A stretch of 64,000 nt of DNA. Source: Pseudomonas sp. FeN3W (GTDB taxonomy: Bacteria; Pseudomonadota; Gammaproteobacteria; Pseudomonadales; Pseudomonadaceae). Position numbers and translations under genes: made by a program. A model generated the notes under the pieces. It ran no database searches, had not been told where the DNA came from, and worked only from the letters and a program-made list of their open reading frames with translations. The stretch is taken from contig CP136010.1 in the NCBI GenBank assembly GCA_030263805.2, positions 2,929,001-2,993,000 on the forward strand. The letters are read 5' to 3'. Each line of letters begins with the position of its first letter. Position 1 is the first letter of the stretch. Positions 57,253 to 64,000 of the stretch are shown one piece after another.

Positions 57253-58367
57253 GGGCGGCGGCAAAAACTGAGTGCAACACCTGACCTTTCCGGTACGGTG
57301 CTGCCCCTATGTCTTATACCGAACTCAGCGTTGAAGAGCGCGCCACCATTCAAATCGGTCGTACCCAAGGCTTCAGCCTGCGCAGGATTGCCTGCTTGAT
57401 CAACCGATCCCCTTCGACCATCAGCCGTGAGCTGCGCCGTAACCGAGGTGCTTGCGGTGGCTACTCGGCCCGCCTGGCCCAGCAGCAAATGCAGGCCCGC
57501 CGCCAGGTTTGTCGACCGATGCGAAAACTGTTGCCGGGTAGCGAGCGCTTCGAACTGGTGACCCATATGCTGCGTGAGCGTTTGTCTCCCGAGCAGATTG
57601 CCGGCAAGCTGCGCAGCATGAACATACCCAACCTGCGAGATGCCTACGTCTGTCGCGAGACGATCTACAACGCGATCTATGCCCTGCCAGTGGGTGAGCT
57701 GCGTAAGGAGCTGATCATCTGTCTGCGCCAAGGCAAGACGACGCGCCGGCCGCGCTCTGGTGGCGTGGATCGGCGCGGCCAGATCCCCGAGATGGTCAGT
57801 ATTCATGTGCGCCCGCCGGAGATTGAAGACAGGCTGATGCCGGGGCATTGGGAAGGCGACCTCATCAAGGGTAAGGCCAACGCCTCGTCCGTCGGTACGC
57901 TGGTGGAACGCACCAGTGGCTACCTGATGTTGGTGAAGATGAACGACGCGACGGCGACTTCGGCGCTGGAAGGCTTCAGCGCCGCGCTCAATAGCATGCC
58001 GCTGGAGATGCGCAAGAGCATGACTTACGACCAGGGCCGGGAGATGGCGCGACACGCCGAGATCACCCAAAGAACCGGCGTGGCGATCTACTTCTGCGAC
58101 CCGCACAGCCCCTGGCAGCGCGGCAGCAACGAAAACATCAACGGCCTGATTCGCCAGTACTTGCCCAAGGGCACAGACCTGTCGGTACATAGCCAGGAGG
58201 AGCTGGACGCCATTGCGCTGCAACTGAACATGCGACCGCGCAAGCGCTTCGACTTCAAATGCCCCATCGAGGTGATGGGAGAGGTCATGCAAAATGCCAT
58301 GGCAATGCGGCATGATGCTCCGGTTTCAATTCAATAACCGTGTTGCACTCAGCTCCTGCAACCGCCC
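57253..58367 (+). mobile_element. IS30-family insertion sequence
   Basis: About 1115 bp with terminal inverted repeats: the left end begins GGGCGGCGGCAAAAACTGAG (57253) and continues to GTGCAACAC; the reverse complement of the right end (58340-58367) reads GGGCGGTTGCAGGAGCTGAG then the same GTGCAACAC. The 28-bp ends match at 23 positions, with a perfect 13-bp inner block (57268-57280 / 58340-58352). It is GC-rich within an AT-rich gene. A clean target duplication is not obvious: AGCA precedes the left end and AGTA follows the right end. Confidence 0.88.
57309..58337 (+). CDS. IS30-family transposase
   Basis: A 342-residue DDE transposase. The N-terminal helix-turn-helix region (MSYTELSVEERATIQIGRTQ, then RRIACLINRSPSTISRELRR) is typical of IS30. 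The catalytic triad is intact: D184 in GHWEGDLIKG, D241 in TYDQGREMA and E275 in GSNENINGLIRQYLP, with the IS30 spacing of 33 residues between the last two. The gene fills the element and appears functional. Confidence 0.95.
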   Translation: MSYTELSVEERATIQIGRTQGFSLRRIACLINRSPSTISRELRRNRGACGGYSARLAQQQMQARRQVCRPMRKLLPGSERFELVTHMLRERLSPEQIAGKLRSMNIPNLRDAYVCRETIYNAIYALPVGELRKELIICLRQGKTTRRPRSGGVDRRGQIPEMVSIHVRPPEIEDRLMPGHWEGDLIKGKANASSVGTLVERTSGYLMLVKMNDATATSALEGFSAALNSMPLEMRKSMTYDQGREMARHAEITQRTGVAIYFCDPHSPWQRGSNENINGLIRQYLPKGTDLSVHSQEELDAIALQLNMRPRKRFDFKCPIEVMGEVMQNAMAMRHDAPVSIQ

Positions 58368-58979
58368 AGTATTATCGTCGGCAGAAAGCGAAGGAGAGGT
58401 TTTAAAAATCAACCCGGATGTGATTGATCGAATTGCAGAAATATCAGGCGGGCATCCTCATTTGTTACAGTTGTTGGGTTCACACGTTGTTGAACATGAA
58501 TATGCTGATCCAGACGGCTGCATAGATACAAAAGATCTGGCGGACTCCTTAAGAACTATTTGCTATGAATCGAGAGGAAGGGATTATGATCTTTTGATTC
58601 ATACAATGAAGAATGATTCTGTATTTTCGGATTACTCTATATTGGTCGAGCTTGCTGGGGGAAAATTCCCTAGCAAAATTGATCAGACCAAAGCTCATGA
58701 GCTAATTGAGTTAAGCTCTATAAGTTGGTTGTTATCAAGAAATATAATTAACATGTGTGATGATAAAAATTATTCCCTTGTTGATGAGTTTCTAAGAATA
58801 CGCGTTATCATGGATGTTGAAGAAGCTAACGTTGATGATATTGAAGCTGCTTTGATAGAAAGCGGAGAAATTCCTATGCCCGGTCAGATGTTTGAAAGCT
58901 TCTATGAAAATACAGGCCGTGTGGACGATGACTATTGACTGGCTGCCCTGATTAGGTTGGCACTACATGGCGCGCGCGT

Positions 58980-59582
58980 ATGAATATAGTACAGATTAGA
59001 TATCTCGCAAAAGAGTTCTATTTGACTTTTTATTTGGATCTGCATCCTCGAAAATTTGGATTTTTAGGCGGGCTATCGTATATCTCTTGGGTTTGTTTTA
59101 TATTTTTTCTCCTTTCATCGGCATATTTATACTCAATTGGATTGCCTCCGGCAGCATTCTCAATTTTTGGTATGGCAGTTTTTTTTGAGATATTAGGTTT
59201 GCTTTTTATGCATTTAGAAAGTAAAGATCAGGTAGCAAAAGCACTAATGGCACAAGGAATTGTCTCGTCGCTCAATACTTATGATCAGAAAAATATGAAT
59301 AATTATAAGAGAGTTTGGTTATGCCGAAAGATGAATTGCGATGTTATGGCGCTTGCCAAAATTTGCATGGTCTTCGAGGAGACGTATCTAAAGATGAAGA
59401 ATTACGAAGATAGAGCCATTGGAAGTTATGGGAAATCAATGGGAAAGTTTTTTAGTCTCCCAAAAGAGCGGGTGATCGCATTGAGTATAGCTTTGATATC
59501 TATATTGATTGCGATAATGGGTAGCGGAAGCTTCACTCTTGACGGTTTTTTTATTTTTATGGGAATTTTACTAACTACATAA
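58980..59582 (+). CDS. Unknown AT-rich membrane protein
   Basis: A 200-residue protein I do not recognise. Two close N-terminal hydrophobic helices (YISWVCFIFFLLSSAYLYSI and AAFSIFGMAVFFEILGLLF), a central soluble region with cysteines (KRVWLCRKMNCDVMALAKIC) and a C-terminal pair (VIALSIALISILIAIMGSG and FFIFMGILL). It starts 41 bases after the ATPase gene with no good ribosome-binding site visible, on the same strand, so it is probably its partner. Low GC and rare codons match the ATPase, not the host. It ends at the edge of the third hydrophobic region and could be truncated. Confidence 0.65.
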   Translation: MNIVQIRYLAKEFYLTFYLDLHPRKFGFLGGLSYISWVCFIFFLLSSAYLYSIGLPPAAFSIFGMAVFFEILGLLFMHLESKDQVAKALMAQGIVSSLNTYDQKNMNNYKRVWLCRKMNCDVMALAKICMVFEETYLKMKNYEDRAIGSYGKSMGKFFSLPKERVIALSIALISILIAIMGSGSFTLDGFFIFMGILLTT

Positions 59583-59880
59583 ATTTTTCGTTAATTATGC
59601 TTCTTTCATGTTTGTCAGTAGTAATTATCCTATTCACATTTGCATCTCCAACTTACCTTTTCTTTAATTGCATTTGGCAGTCGGTGTCTTGGACTCAATG
59701 CACGGATATCACCTTTTACACGTTTCTTAGGGATTGCCAGCGCACAGCGAAGATCTGCTAGTCGAAAAGTTACAATAAGAGAAAGAAACGAAAAGAGGAC
59801 AGTTTTATTTTCAGGTGGCTGGCTACATAGCTCTGTCCCTGTCATTTTCTCCGGCGTAGCTCTCCACAAGGTTAAAACCC
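59583..59880. other. Gene-poor island right edge with possible mobile-element debris
   Basis: Short frames exist on both strands here (for example about 59630-59870 minus) but none has a convincing start or domain. The segment AAGAGGACAG...CTCTGTCCCTGTCATTTT (about 59795-59850) recalls sequence found near degraded transposase genes, but I cannot identify a family. GC content rises back to the host level at about 59880. Confidence 0.35.
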
Positions 59881-60447
59881 ATGCAACTTACAACCCTCCT
59901 TGTCCCAACCTACACCCAAATGCTCAAAACCCTCTCAGGCTGGCTAAAGAAGGCGCAGGCCCAGCTGCCGGAAGGGGAGGCAGGGGCGTTGTTATCCGCG
60001 CGGCTGGCGCCGGATATGTTTCCGCTGTCGACCCAGGTTCGCTTTGCCTGTGTGCAGGCGCGGGAGGCCGTTTGCCGGCTGAGAGGCGAGGCCTTCCCGG
60101 CTGTGATCAACGAACTGCTGGACGAGGGGCGGCAGGCGGGTGAGCGGCCGGGCACGCTGGCCGATGCCTATGCCCGGATCGACGAGACGGTGGCGTTACT
60201 CGACGGTCTCGCCGCCGATGCGCTGGATATGGAAGCGGACAAGCCAATCGCCCACGAGCTGGCCAACGGGATGATCTTCGACCTGGCCGCGGACCAGTAC
60301 GCCCGTGACTGGACGCTGGCGCAGTTCTATTTCCACGTGATGACCGCGTATTCGATCCTGCGTAAGGAAGGGATCGAGCTGGGCAAGGCGGACTACGTGG
60401 CACATATGCTGCCGTATCTGCGGCCGGAATCGATTCCCAAGGGCTAG
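59881..60447 (+). CDS. DUF1993-family protein
   Basis: A 188-residue soluble protein beginning MQLTTLLVPTYTQMLKTLSG, with LAPDMFPLSTQVRFACVQA and NGMIFDLAADQYARDWTLAQFYFH, which I recognise as DUF1993 (a DinB-like helical fold is suspected). Function unknown. Its 3' end (60385-60448) is duplicated, with differences, at 61294-61356. Normal host GC content, so it lies outside the AT-rich island. Start is the ATG at 59881; GTTAAAACCC precedes it, with AAGG about nine bases upstream. Confidence 0.82.
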   Translation: MQLTTLLVPTYTQMLKTLSGWLKKAQAQLPEGEAGALLSARLAPDMFPLSTQVRFACVQAREAVCRLRGEAFPAVINELLDEGRQAGERPGTLADAYARIDETVALLDGLAADALDMEADKPIAHELANGMIFDLAADQYARDWTLAQFYFHVMTAYSILRKEGIELGKADYVAHMLPYLRPESIPKG

Positions 60448-60529
60448 CGGCGGCGTTTGCCTCTTCTTCGGCCAACGAAGGTACAGGGTGTTCCGCTCAA
60501 GCTATCGAACCGGCAGGCAGGGTTGCGGA

Positions 60530-60727
60530 TCATGCCTCCGGGCCCTCGAACAGATCCTCGATACGGGCTTCGAACAGCCGGGCAATCTTGAAGGCCAGCG
60601 GCAGGCTGGGATCGTAGCGGCCGGTTTCGATGGCATTGACGGTTTGCCGCGAGACGCCCAGCTTCTCGCCCAGGTCGGCCTGCGACCAGTTGCGTTCGGT
60701 GCGCCGCTCGCGCACATGGTTGATCAC
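60530..60727 (-). CDS. Small XRE-family transcriptional regulator
   Basis: A 65-residue DNA-binding protein from GTG 60727: INHVRERRTERNWSQADLGE, then KLGVSRQTVNAIETGRYDPS is a complete helix-turn-helix with the typical recognition helix SRQTVNAIE. The GTG overlaps the TGA of the upstream membrane-protein gene (GTGA), so the two are co-translated. A longer frame upstream overlaps that gene and is not real. Such short XRE/membrane-protein pairs are common; the membrane protein may sequester or signal to the regulator. Confidence 0.88.
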   Translation of the reverse strand: MINHVRERRTERNWSQADLGEKLGVSRQTVNAIETGRYDPSLPLAFKIARLFEARIEDLFEGPEA

Positions 60728-61098
60728 CGGTAGCGCCTCCAGGCGAAAAAGCTGCCCAATGCCCAGAGGGGCGCCATCAGGCTCCAGACCAGGAACATCG
60801 ACAGCCGCGGAAAGCCGGCGGTTTCGAGGAAGCCATAGCTGAAGGTGACCAGCGCCGTGCCAACGAACGCAACGGCCAGGCCTTCGAGATGGATCAACCG
60901 TGCAAGCTCGTCGAGGTGACGAATCTGCCGGATCACGACTATTGCGACCGCGATCATCGGCAACACCGGCAGCAGGGCGGAGAGGGTGCGTAGCGCGCCA
61001 CCGTGAAGATTGATGAGCAGCAGGACGCTGATCACGACGGCGACGACATACGCCCCCTTCGCCAGGGAAAAGTGAACGAGAAAGCGTTGATGGCCCAT
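60724..61098 (-). CDS. Small membrane protein paired with the XRE regulator
   Basis: A 124-residue protein with four likely transmembrane helices (GAYVVAVVISVLLLINL, TLSALLPVLPMIAVAIVVI, LAVAFVGTALVTFSYGF and LSMFLVWSLMAPLWALGSFF) ending in WRRYR. No family name is certain. It reads into the XRE gene with a four-base overlap. AGAGGTC lies upstream of the ATG. Likely a two-gene regulatory unit. Confidence 0.8.
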   Translation of the reverse strand: MGHQRFLVHFSLAKGAYVVAVVISVLLLINLHGGALRTLSALLPVLPMIAVAIVVIRQIRHLDELARLIHLEGLAVAFVGTALVTFSYGFLETAGFPRLSMFLVWSLMAPLWALGSFFAWRRYR

Positions 61099-61221
61099 GC
61101 GCAGTGACCTCTGAATGGAAAGCGAGCTTTACACTAGAGGTGGTTGGTTGCGAGGTCAAGGTTGCTTTACATAAATGGTAGACACGTACTCCCCTCATGC
61201 GCACCTTGGATTAATTCTTCG

Positions 61222-61296
61222 GCGAGGTAGCCTGGCCATACGCGTGGAAAAGGCTTCGCCGTTTTCCATCCTATGCATGAGCGGTGTCGGCAGAGG
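61222..61296. repeat. Dispersed ~75-bp repeat, copy 1
   Basis: Nearly the same sequence as 62835-62907: both run GCGAGGTAGCC, then ACGCGTGGAAAAGGCTTCGC and CGTTTTCCA, through GTCGGCAGAGG. It contains the hairpin GTGGAAAA/TTTTCCA. Here it is directly joined to a duplicated end of the DUF1993 gene. Confidence 0.85.
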
Positions 61297-61356
61297 CGGA
61301 CTACGTGGCGCACATGCTGCCCTATCTGCGTTCGGAATCGATCCCAAAAGGCTAGC
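61294..61356 (+). pseudogene. Duplicated 3' fragment of a DUF1993 gene
   Basis: GCGGACTACGTGGCGCACAT through to GGCTAGCG repeats the last 20 codons of the DUF1993 gene at 60385-60448 with about ten substitutions, nearly all silent; it encodes ADYVAHMLPYLRSESIPKG and a stop. There is no upstream coding part, so this is a remnant, probably of a second diverged DUF1993 copy rather than a very recent duplication. Confidence 0.85.
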
Positions 61357-61412
61357 GAAGCCGCAGGAGGAGGGAGCGATTATCCGCCTCTCCGCTTGCT
61401 GGTCGGTCTCAA

Positions 61413-61793
61413 TCAAATCCAGACATCATTCTCAGCCGTCCGCTCGTTGGTCTCATCTCCGGTATTCAACACACCCCTCGGCTCGATCAGCAGCAGCTTC
61501 ACTTCCTTCGGTGCATGGGGCTTGTGCTCTATCCCTTTCTTCACCACATACAGCTCTCCGGCGCCAACGGTCACCTCCCCGTCTCGAAAATAAATAACCA
61601 GCTCGCCCTCAAGCACAATGAAGGTTTCATCCGTGTCGGCATGTCGGTGCCAGATGAACTCATCCTCCAGCCGGGCCAGTTTGAACTGGTAGTCGTTCAT
61701 TTCGGAGATGACCTTTTGCGCCCACTGGTCATGGAATAACGCAAATTTGTCGGCGAAGTTGATGGCGGAGTAGGTGGGCTTTGGCGTGTTCAT
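61413..61793 (-). CDS. Cupin-domain protein
   Basis: A 126-residue single-domain cupin. Metal-binding motif 1 is visible as IWHRHADTDETFIVLEGEL (HxH-x4-E-x6-G), and motif 2 region as GELYVVKKGIEHKPHAPKEV with the last histidine. Small cupins of this type can be isomerases, dioxygenases or sugar/amino-acid sensors; which one is unknown. Starts MNTPKPTYSAINFADKFALF at 61793. It lies downstream of an AraC-type regulator on the same strand (97-bp gap). Confidence 0.88.
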   Translation of the reverse strand: MNTPKPTYSAINFADKFALFHDQWAQKVISEMNDYQFKLARLEDEFIWHRHADTDETFIVLEGELVIYFRDGEVTVGAGELYVVKKGIEHKPHAPKEVKLLLIEPRGVLNTGDETNERTAENDVWI

Positions 61794-61890
61794 GGGGAGG
61801 CTCGCGAGTGGCTGTGGTAGGTGCCCACTACGCTATCGCTGCACCGCTCGATCCGTATCGCATGATCGTGCAAGTGCCGCCTGCGGTCGG

Positions 61891-62703
61891 CTACCGCAGC
61901 TTGAGCATATTCAGCCAACGGGCGGGGGAGATGCCGAAGGTCTGTGTGAACAGTCGGGTCATGTGGGATTGGTCAAAAAAGCCACTTCCAAGCGCAGCAT
62001 CGGTTAGTGACTCACCGGCCAGCATCCGGTTGCGTGCTTCGGCAAGGCGCCGTTGGGTGATGTAACGATAAGGACTGGTGCCGTACAGCGCGCGGAAGTC
62101 ACGCGACAGGCTCCAGCGGTCCCGACCGCTGGCCTGCACCAGGGCATCCAGGGTGATGCCTTCGCCAAGCGCGTCATGAATGAACGCGCGGGCCCGCTCA
62201 GCCGCCATGTAGTCAACGGCCTGCCGACCGCGCGGCTTGCCTGCAGCAGACCTTAGCGCTTGCACCAGGTCGTAGATGGCATCGTCCTCTTCGAGCGGGT
62301 CGAGTGGCGCGTCCAGGCTGTGAAGCAGGCGACGGGTGGCTGAAAGCAGCCGAGGGTCATTCGACAGACCGCCCGATATGAAGGGCAACGGCTCGCCGCC
62401 CAGCACGTCCTGAATCATTGACGGCTCGATGTAGAGCATTCGATAGCGGAAGCCGGCCTCTGTACCGGCCTCGCCATCATGGATCTCGTCCGGGTGGAGC
62501 ACGATGGTGCCGCCCGGCAGGCTGTGCCGCATCGATTGCCGGTAATGAAAGCTCTGCACGCCCGACAGTGTGGTGCCAATGGCGTAGGTGTCATGCCGAT
62601 GAGGCGTATAGCCGTGCCCGCGGAAATAGGCTTCGATGCGCTCCATCTTTGTCGATGGCGCGGCGCGGGCAAGCCAGTCGCGGCCGGTGCTGGGTCTGTT
62701 CAT
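61891..62703 (-). CDS. AraC-family transcriptional regulator
   Basis: A 270-residue regulator with an N-terminal cupin-like AraC ligand domain (HGYTPHRHDTYAIGTTLSG, FHYRQSMRHSLPGGTIVLHP) and a C-terminal double helix-turn-helix (ITLDALVQASGRDRWSLSRD, then RRLAEARNRMLAGESLTDAA and GFFDQSHMTRLFTQTFGISP). Family length and motifs are complete. It may regulate the adjacent cupin gene or an LysE-type exporter elsewhere, an association I recall for this subfamily; nothing here proves the target. Confidence 0.92.
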   Translation of the reverse strand: MNRPSTGRDWLARAAPSTKMERIEAYFRGHGYTPHRHDTYAIGTTLSGVQSFHYRQSMRHSLPGGTIVLHPDEIHDGEAGTEAGFRYRMLYIEPSMIQDVLGGEPLPFISGGLSNDPRLLSATRRLLHSLDAPLDPLEEDDAIYDLVQALRSAAGKPRGRQAVDYMAAERARAFIHDALGEGITLDALVQASGRDRWSLSRDFRALYGTSPYRYITQRRLAEARNRMLAGESLTDAALGSGFFDQSHMTRLFTQTFGISPARWLNMLKLR

Positions 62704-62834
62704 TGCTCTGCGTTACATGGATGCGAGGTTGCAGCATACCGATGGGAACAGATTTAGGTACGCCGGATGCTGTGTCGTGGACTGGAATGGCTGGACGCGC
62801 TCGCAGAGCGGACGCGTAATCGGCCGGACAACCA

Positions 62835-62907
62835 GCGAGGTAGCCCGGACGTAACGCGTGGAAAAGGCTTCGCCGTTTTCCACCCTACGCATGCGCTGTC
62901 GGCAGAG
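62835..62907. repeat. Dispersed ~75-bp repeat, copy 2
   Basis: Second copy of the 61222-61296 repeat. Within it GTGGAAAA (62858-62865) pairs with TTTTCCAC (62876-62883), and CCACCCTACGC (62880-62890) is an inverted copy of GCGTAGGGTGG (62920-62930), so several alternative hairpins overlap. No gene is present in 62704-63084. Confidence 0.85.
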
Positions 62908-62925
62908 GGGTGCGGAGTGGCGTAG

Positions 62926-62951
62926 GGTGGACAACGCTGCGCTTGTCCACC
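62926..62951. repeat. GTAGGGTGGACAA hairpin element
   Basis: GGTGGACAA and TTGTCCACC form a perfect 9-bp stem with an eight-base loop (CGCTGCGC). It follows repeat copy 2 directly and resembles the GTAGGGTGGACAACGC intergenic repeats I recall from Pseudomonas chromosomes. Confidence 0.65.
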
Positions 62952-63084
62952 GATGCGAATCGACGGGCAGGGCAGGTGGTTGGCGAAACGCTCCGGGGCT
63001 TGGGGCGTCCAACCGGGATGCCGCGCCCGCGCGGGCGTATTTGCGAACGACGTTCGCCCACCTCGCCACAAAGCAGACTTCCCC

Positions 63085-64000
63085 ATGCTGTTCCGCCGTT
63101 TCGAAAACCTGATCGATGTCTTCAAGCCCAGCCCGGACGTCGCGCCGCCCGCCGGGATGCTGCGCTTCTACGCCCATTACCTGAAGCAGGTCTGGCCGCT
63201 GATGACGGCTGTGCTGGTGGTCGGCTTTTTCGCGGCGGTGATCGAGGTGGCGTTGTTCAGCTTTCTCGGTCAGTTGATCGATATGGCCCAGGCGACCGGC
63301 GATGCGCGGACCTTCTTCGCCGAGCACCGCAACGAATTGCTGTGGATGGCGGCGGTGGCGCTGGTCATTCGGCCGCTGGTGTTCGGCCTGCACAATCTGC
63401 TCACCCATCAGGCGATCAACCCGGGGCTGACCAACCTGGTCCGCTGGCAGAACCACCGCTACGTGCTCAAGCAGAGCCTGAACTTCTTCCAGAACGATTT
63501 CGCCGGGCGCATCGCCCAGCGCGTCATGCAGACCGGGCCGTCGCTGCGCGATTCGGCCATGCAGGTGATCGATGCGCTCTGGCATGTGGTGGTCTATGCG
63601 GGCAGTGCGCTGTATCTGTTCGCCGCCGCCGACCTGCGTCTGATCGTGCCGTTGCTGCTGTGGATCGTCGGCTACAGCGCCGCGCTCTGGTACTTCGTGC
63701 CGCGTATCCGGGCGCGCTCGGCGGCCGCTTCCGCCGCGCGCTCGAAGGTCATGGGGCGGGTGGTGGACGGCTACAGCAACGTCGCCACGCTCAAGCTGTT
63801 CGCCCACTCGCGGGAGGAGGAAAGCTACGCACGCGAGGCCATGCAGGAGCTGCTCGGCAAGTTCCGCCTGCAGTCGCGCGTCATCACCAGCCTGGATTTC
63901 CTCATCACCTTCATGAACGGCCTGCTGATCGTCGGCACCGGCGCGCTGGCGCTGTGGCTGTGGAGCGAGGCGCTGATCACGACAGGCGCCATCGCCCTGG
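63085..64000 (+). CDS. ABC transporter with fused membrane/ATPase domains, 5' part only
   Basis: About 305 codons from ATG 63085 to the window edge. The product begins MLFRRFENLIDVFKPSPDVA and then shows a six-helix ABC exporter membrane domain: WPLMTAVLVVGFFAAVIEVA, LLWMAAVALVIRPLVFGLH, DALWHVVVYAGSALYLF, LLLWIVGYSAALWYF and a later FLITFMNGLLIVGTGALAL. QNDFAGRIAQRVMQTGPSLR is the typical coupling-helix region. The ATPase domain lies beyond the window. It resembles MsbA/multidrug-type exporters, but the substrate is unknown. Confidence 0.85.
   Translation, partial: MLFRRFENLIDVFKPSPDVAPPAGMLRFYAHYLKQVWPLMTAVLVVGFFAAVIEVALFSFLGQLIDMAQATGDARTFFAEHRNELLWMAAVALVIRPLVFGLHNLLTHQAINPGLTNLVRWQNHRYVLKQSLNFFQNDFAGRIAQRVMQTGPSLRDSAMQVIDALWHVVVYAGSALYLFAAADLRLIVPLLLWIVGYSAALWYFVPRIRARSAAASAARSKVMGRVVDGYSNVATLKLFAHSREEESYAREAMQELLGKFRLQSRVITSLDFLITFMNGLLIVGTGALALWLWSEALITTGAIAL

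Larger units (their letters stand above)
56563..58938 (+). pseudogene. AAA-type ATPase gene split by an IS30-family insertion
   Basis: Two fragments read in the same frame on either side of the insertion. The 5' part (56563-57252, 230 codons) contains Walker A GSFGIGKSS (about 40-48) and Walker B LIIAIDECEK (about 148-157) followed by NLRFLLAGVSPFYQD, typical of Orc/AAA_16-type regulatory ATPases. The 3' part resumes after 58367 (VLSSAESEGEVLKINPD, then ISGGHPHLLQLLG) and ends with an acidic tail (GRVDDDY). Joining them gives about 420 residues. Codon use and AT content differ sharply from flanking genes, indicating acquisition by transfer. As it stands it should not make a full protein. Confidence 0.85.

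Noticed and set aside
59640..60143. Plus-strand frame of 167 codons at the island edge
   Set aside because: It overlaps the DUF1993 gene out of frame and crosses the composition boundary; no domain and no ribosome-binding site.

Overview
The window is GC-rich chromosomal DNA from a gammaproteobacterium of the Pseudomonas stutzeri (Stutzerimonas) group, at the replication-origin region. Two things point there. First, the gene order rsmG-mnmG-mnmE-yidC-yidD-rnpA-rpmH / dnaA-dnaN-recF-gyrB, followed by an acyltransferase, gmhB-glyS-glyQ, tag, an LpxL-type acyltransferase, a PilZ gene, trkA-rsmB-fmt-def, a LysM gene, dprA-tsaC, qor, hemF and aroE, is the order known from Pseudomonas chromosomes. 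Second, the stand-alone 689-codon trehalose synthase matches the length of the enzyme described from P. stutzeri. The assignment is inference from gene content; no database was searched.

Layout. 1-6542 (minus strand): tRNA modification and ribosome/membrane biogenesis genes read away from the origin. 6543-7058: dnaA-proximal origin with DnaA boxes. A second, denser DnaA-box cluster lies at 2270-2540 between mnmE and mnmG. 7059-13180 (plus): dnaA-dnaN-recF-gyrB. 13379-16385: ahpF and an oxygen-sensor-type (globin-coupled) diguanylate cyclase, apparently inserted into the conserved order. 16432-20723 (minus): acyltransferase, gmhB, glyS, glyQ. 20831-24936: tag, a frameshifted chemoreceptor, lpxL-type gene, PilZ gene, TPR gene. 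25069-28196 (minus): ehuABCD-type ectoine/hydroxyectoine importer, next to trkA. 28532-32961 (minus): trkA, rsmB, fmt, def. 33110-41136: LysM protein, dprA, tsaC, qor, hemF, aroE, two small minus-strand genes and pbpG.

41262-56275 is more accessory: a DUF2946 / TonB-receptor / PepSY-protein metal-uptake type cluster, treS, a putative secreted HExxH protein, pgm, DUF2934 and DUF945 genes, a hybrid histidine kinase, a LysR regulator and a DUF421 membrane protein. Trehalose synthase, phosphoglucomutase, the compatible-solute importer and TrkA together suggest a strong osmoadaptation theme near the origin.

56280-59880 is an AT-rich island of foreign appearance: an AAA-type ATPase gene cut by an IS30-family element, then an unknown membrane-protein gene, then unassigned sequence. 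After it come a DUF1993 gene, a membrane protein/XRE regulator pair, two copies of a roughly 75-bp repeat (one fused to a duplicated 3' end of the DUF1993 gene), a cupin gene, an AraC-type regulator, and the 5' part of an ABC exporter that runs off the window. The best candidate for an uncharacterised system is the ATPase plus membrane-protein pair; the ATPase copy here is broken, so it is probably non-functional in this strain.

Many starts here are GTG or TTG (rnpA, dnaA, gmhB, glyQ, lpxL, dprA, hemF, pbpG and others), and several were chosen over longer upstream frames on the basis of ribosome-binding sites and family length. No tRNA, rRNA or CRISPR array was seen.
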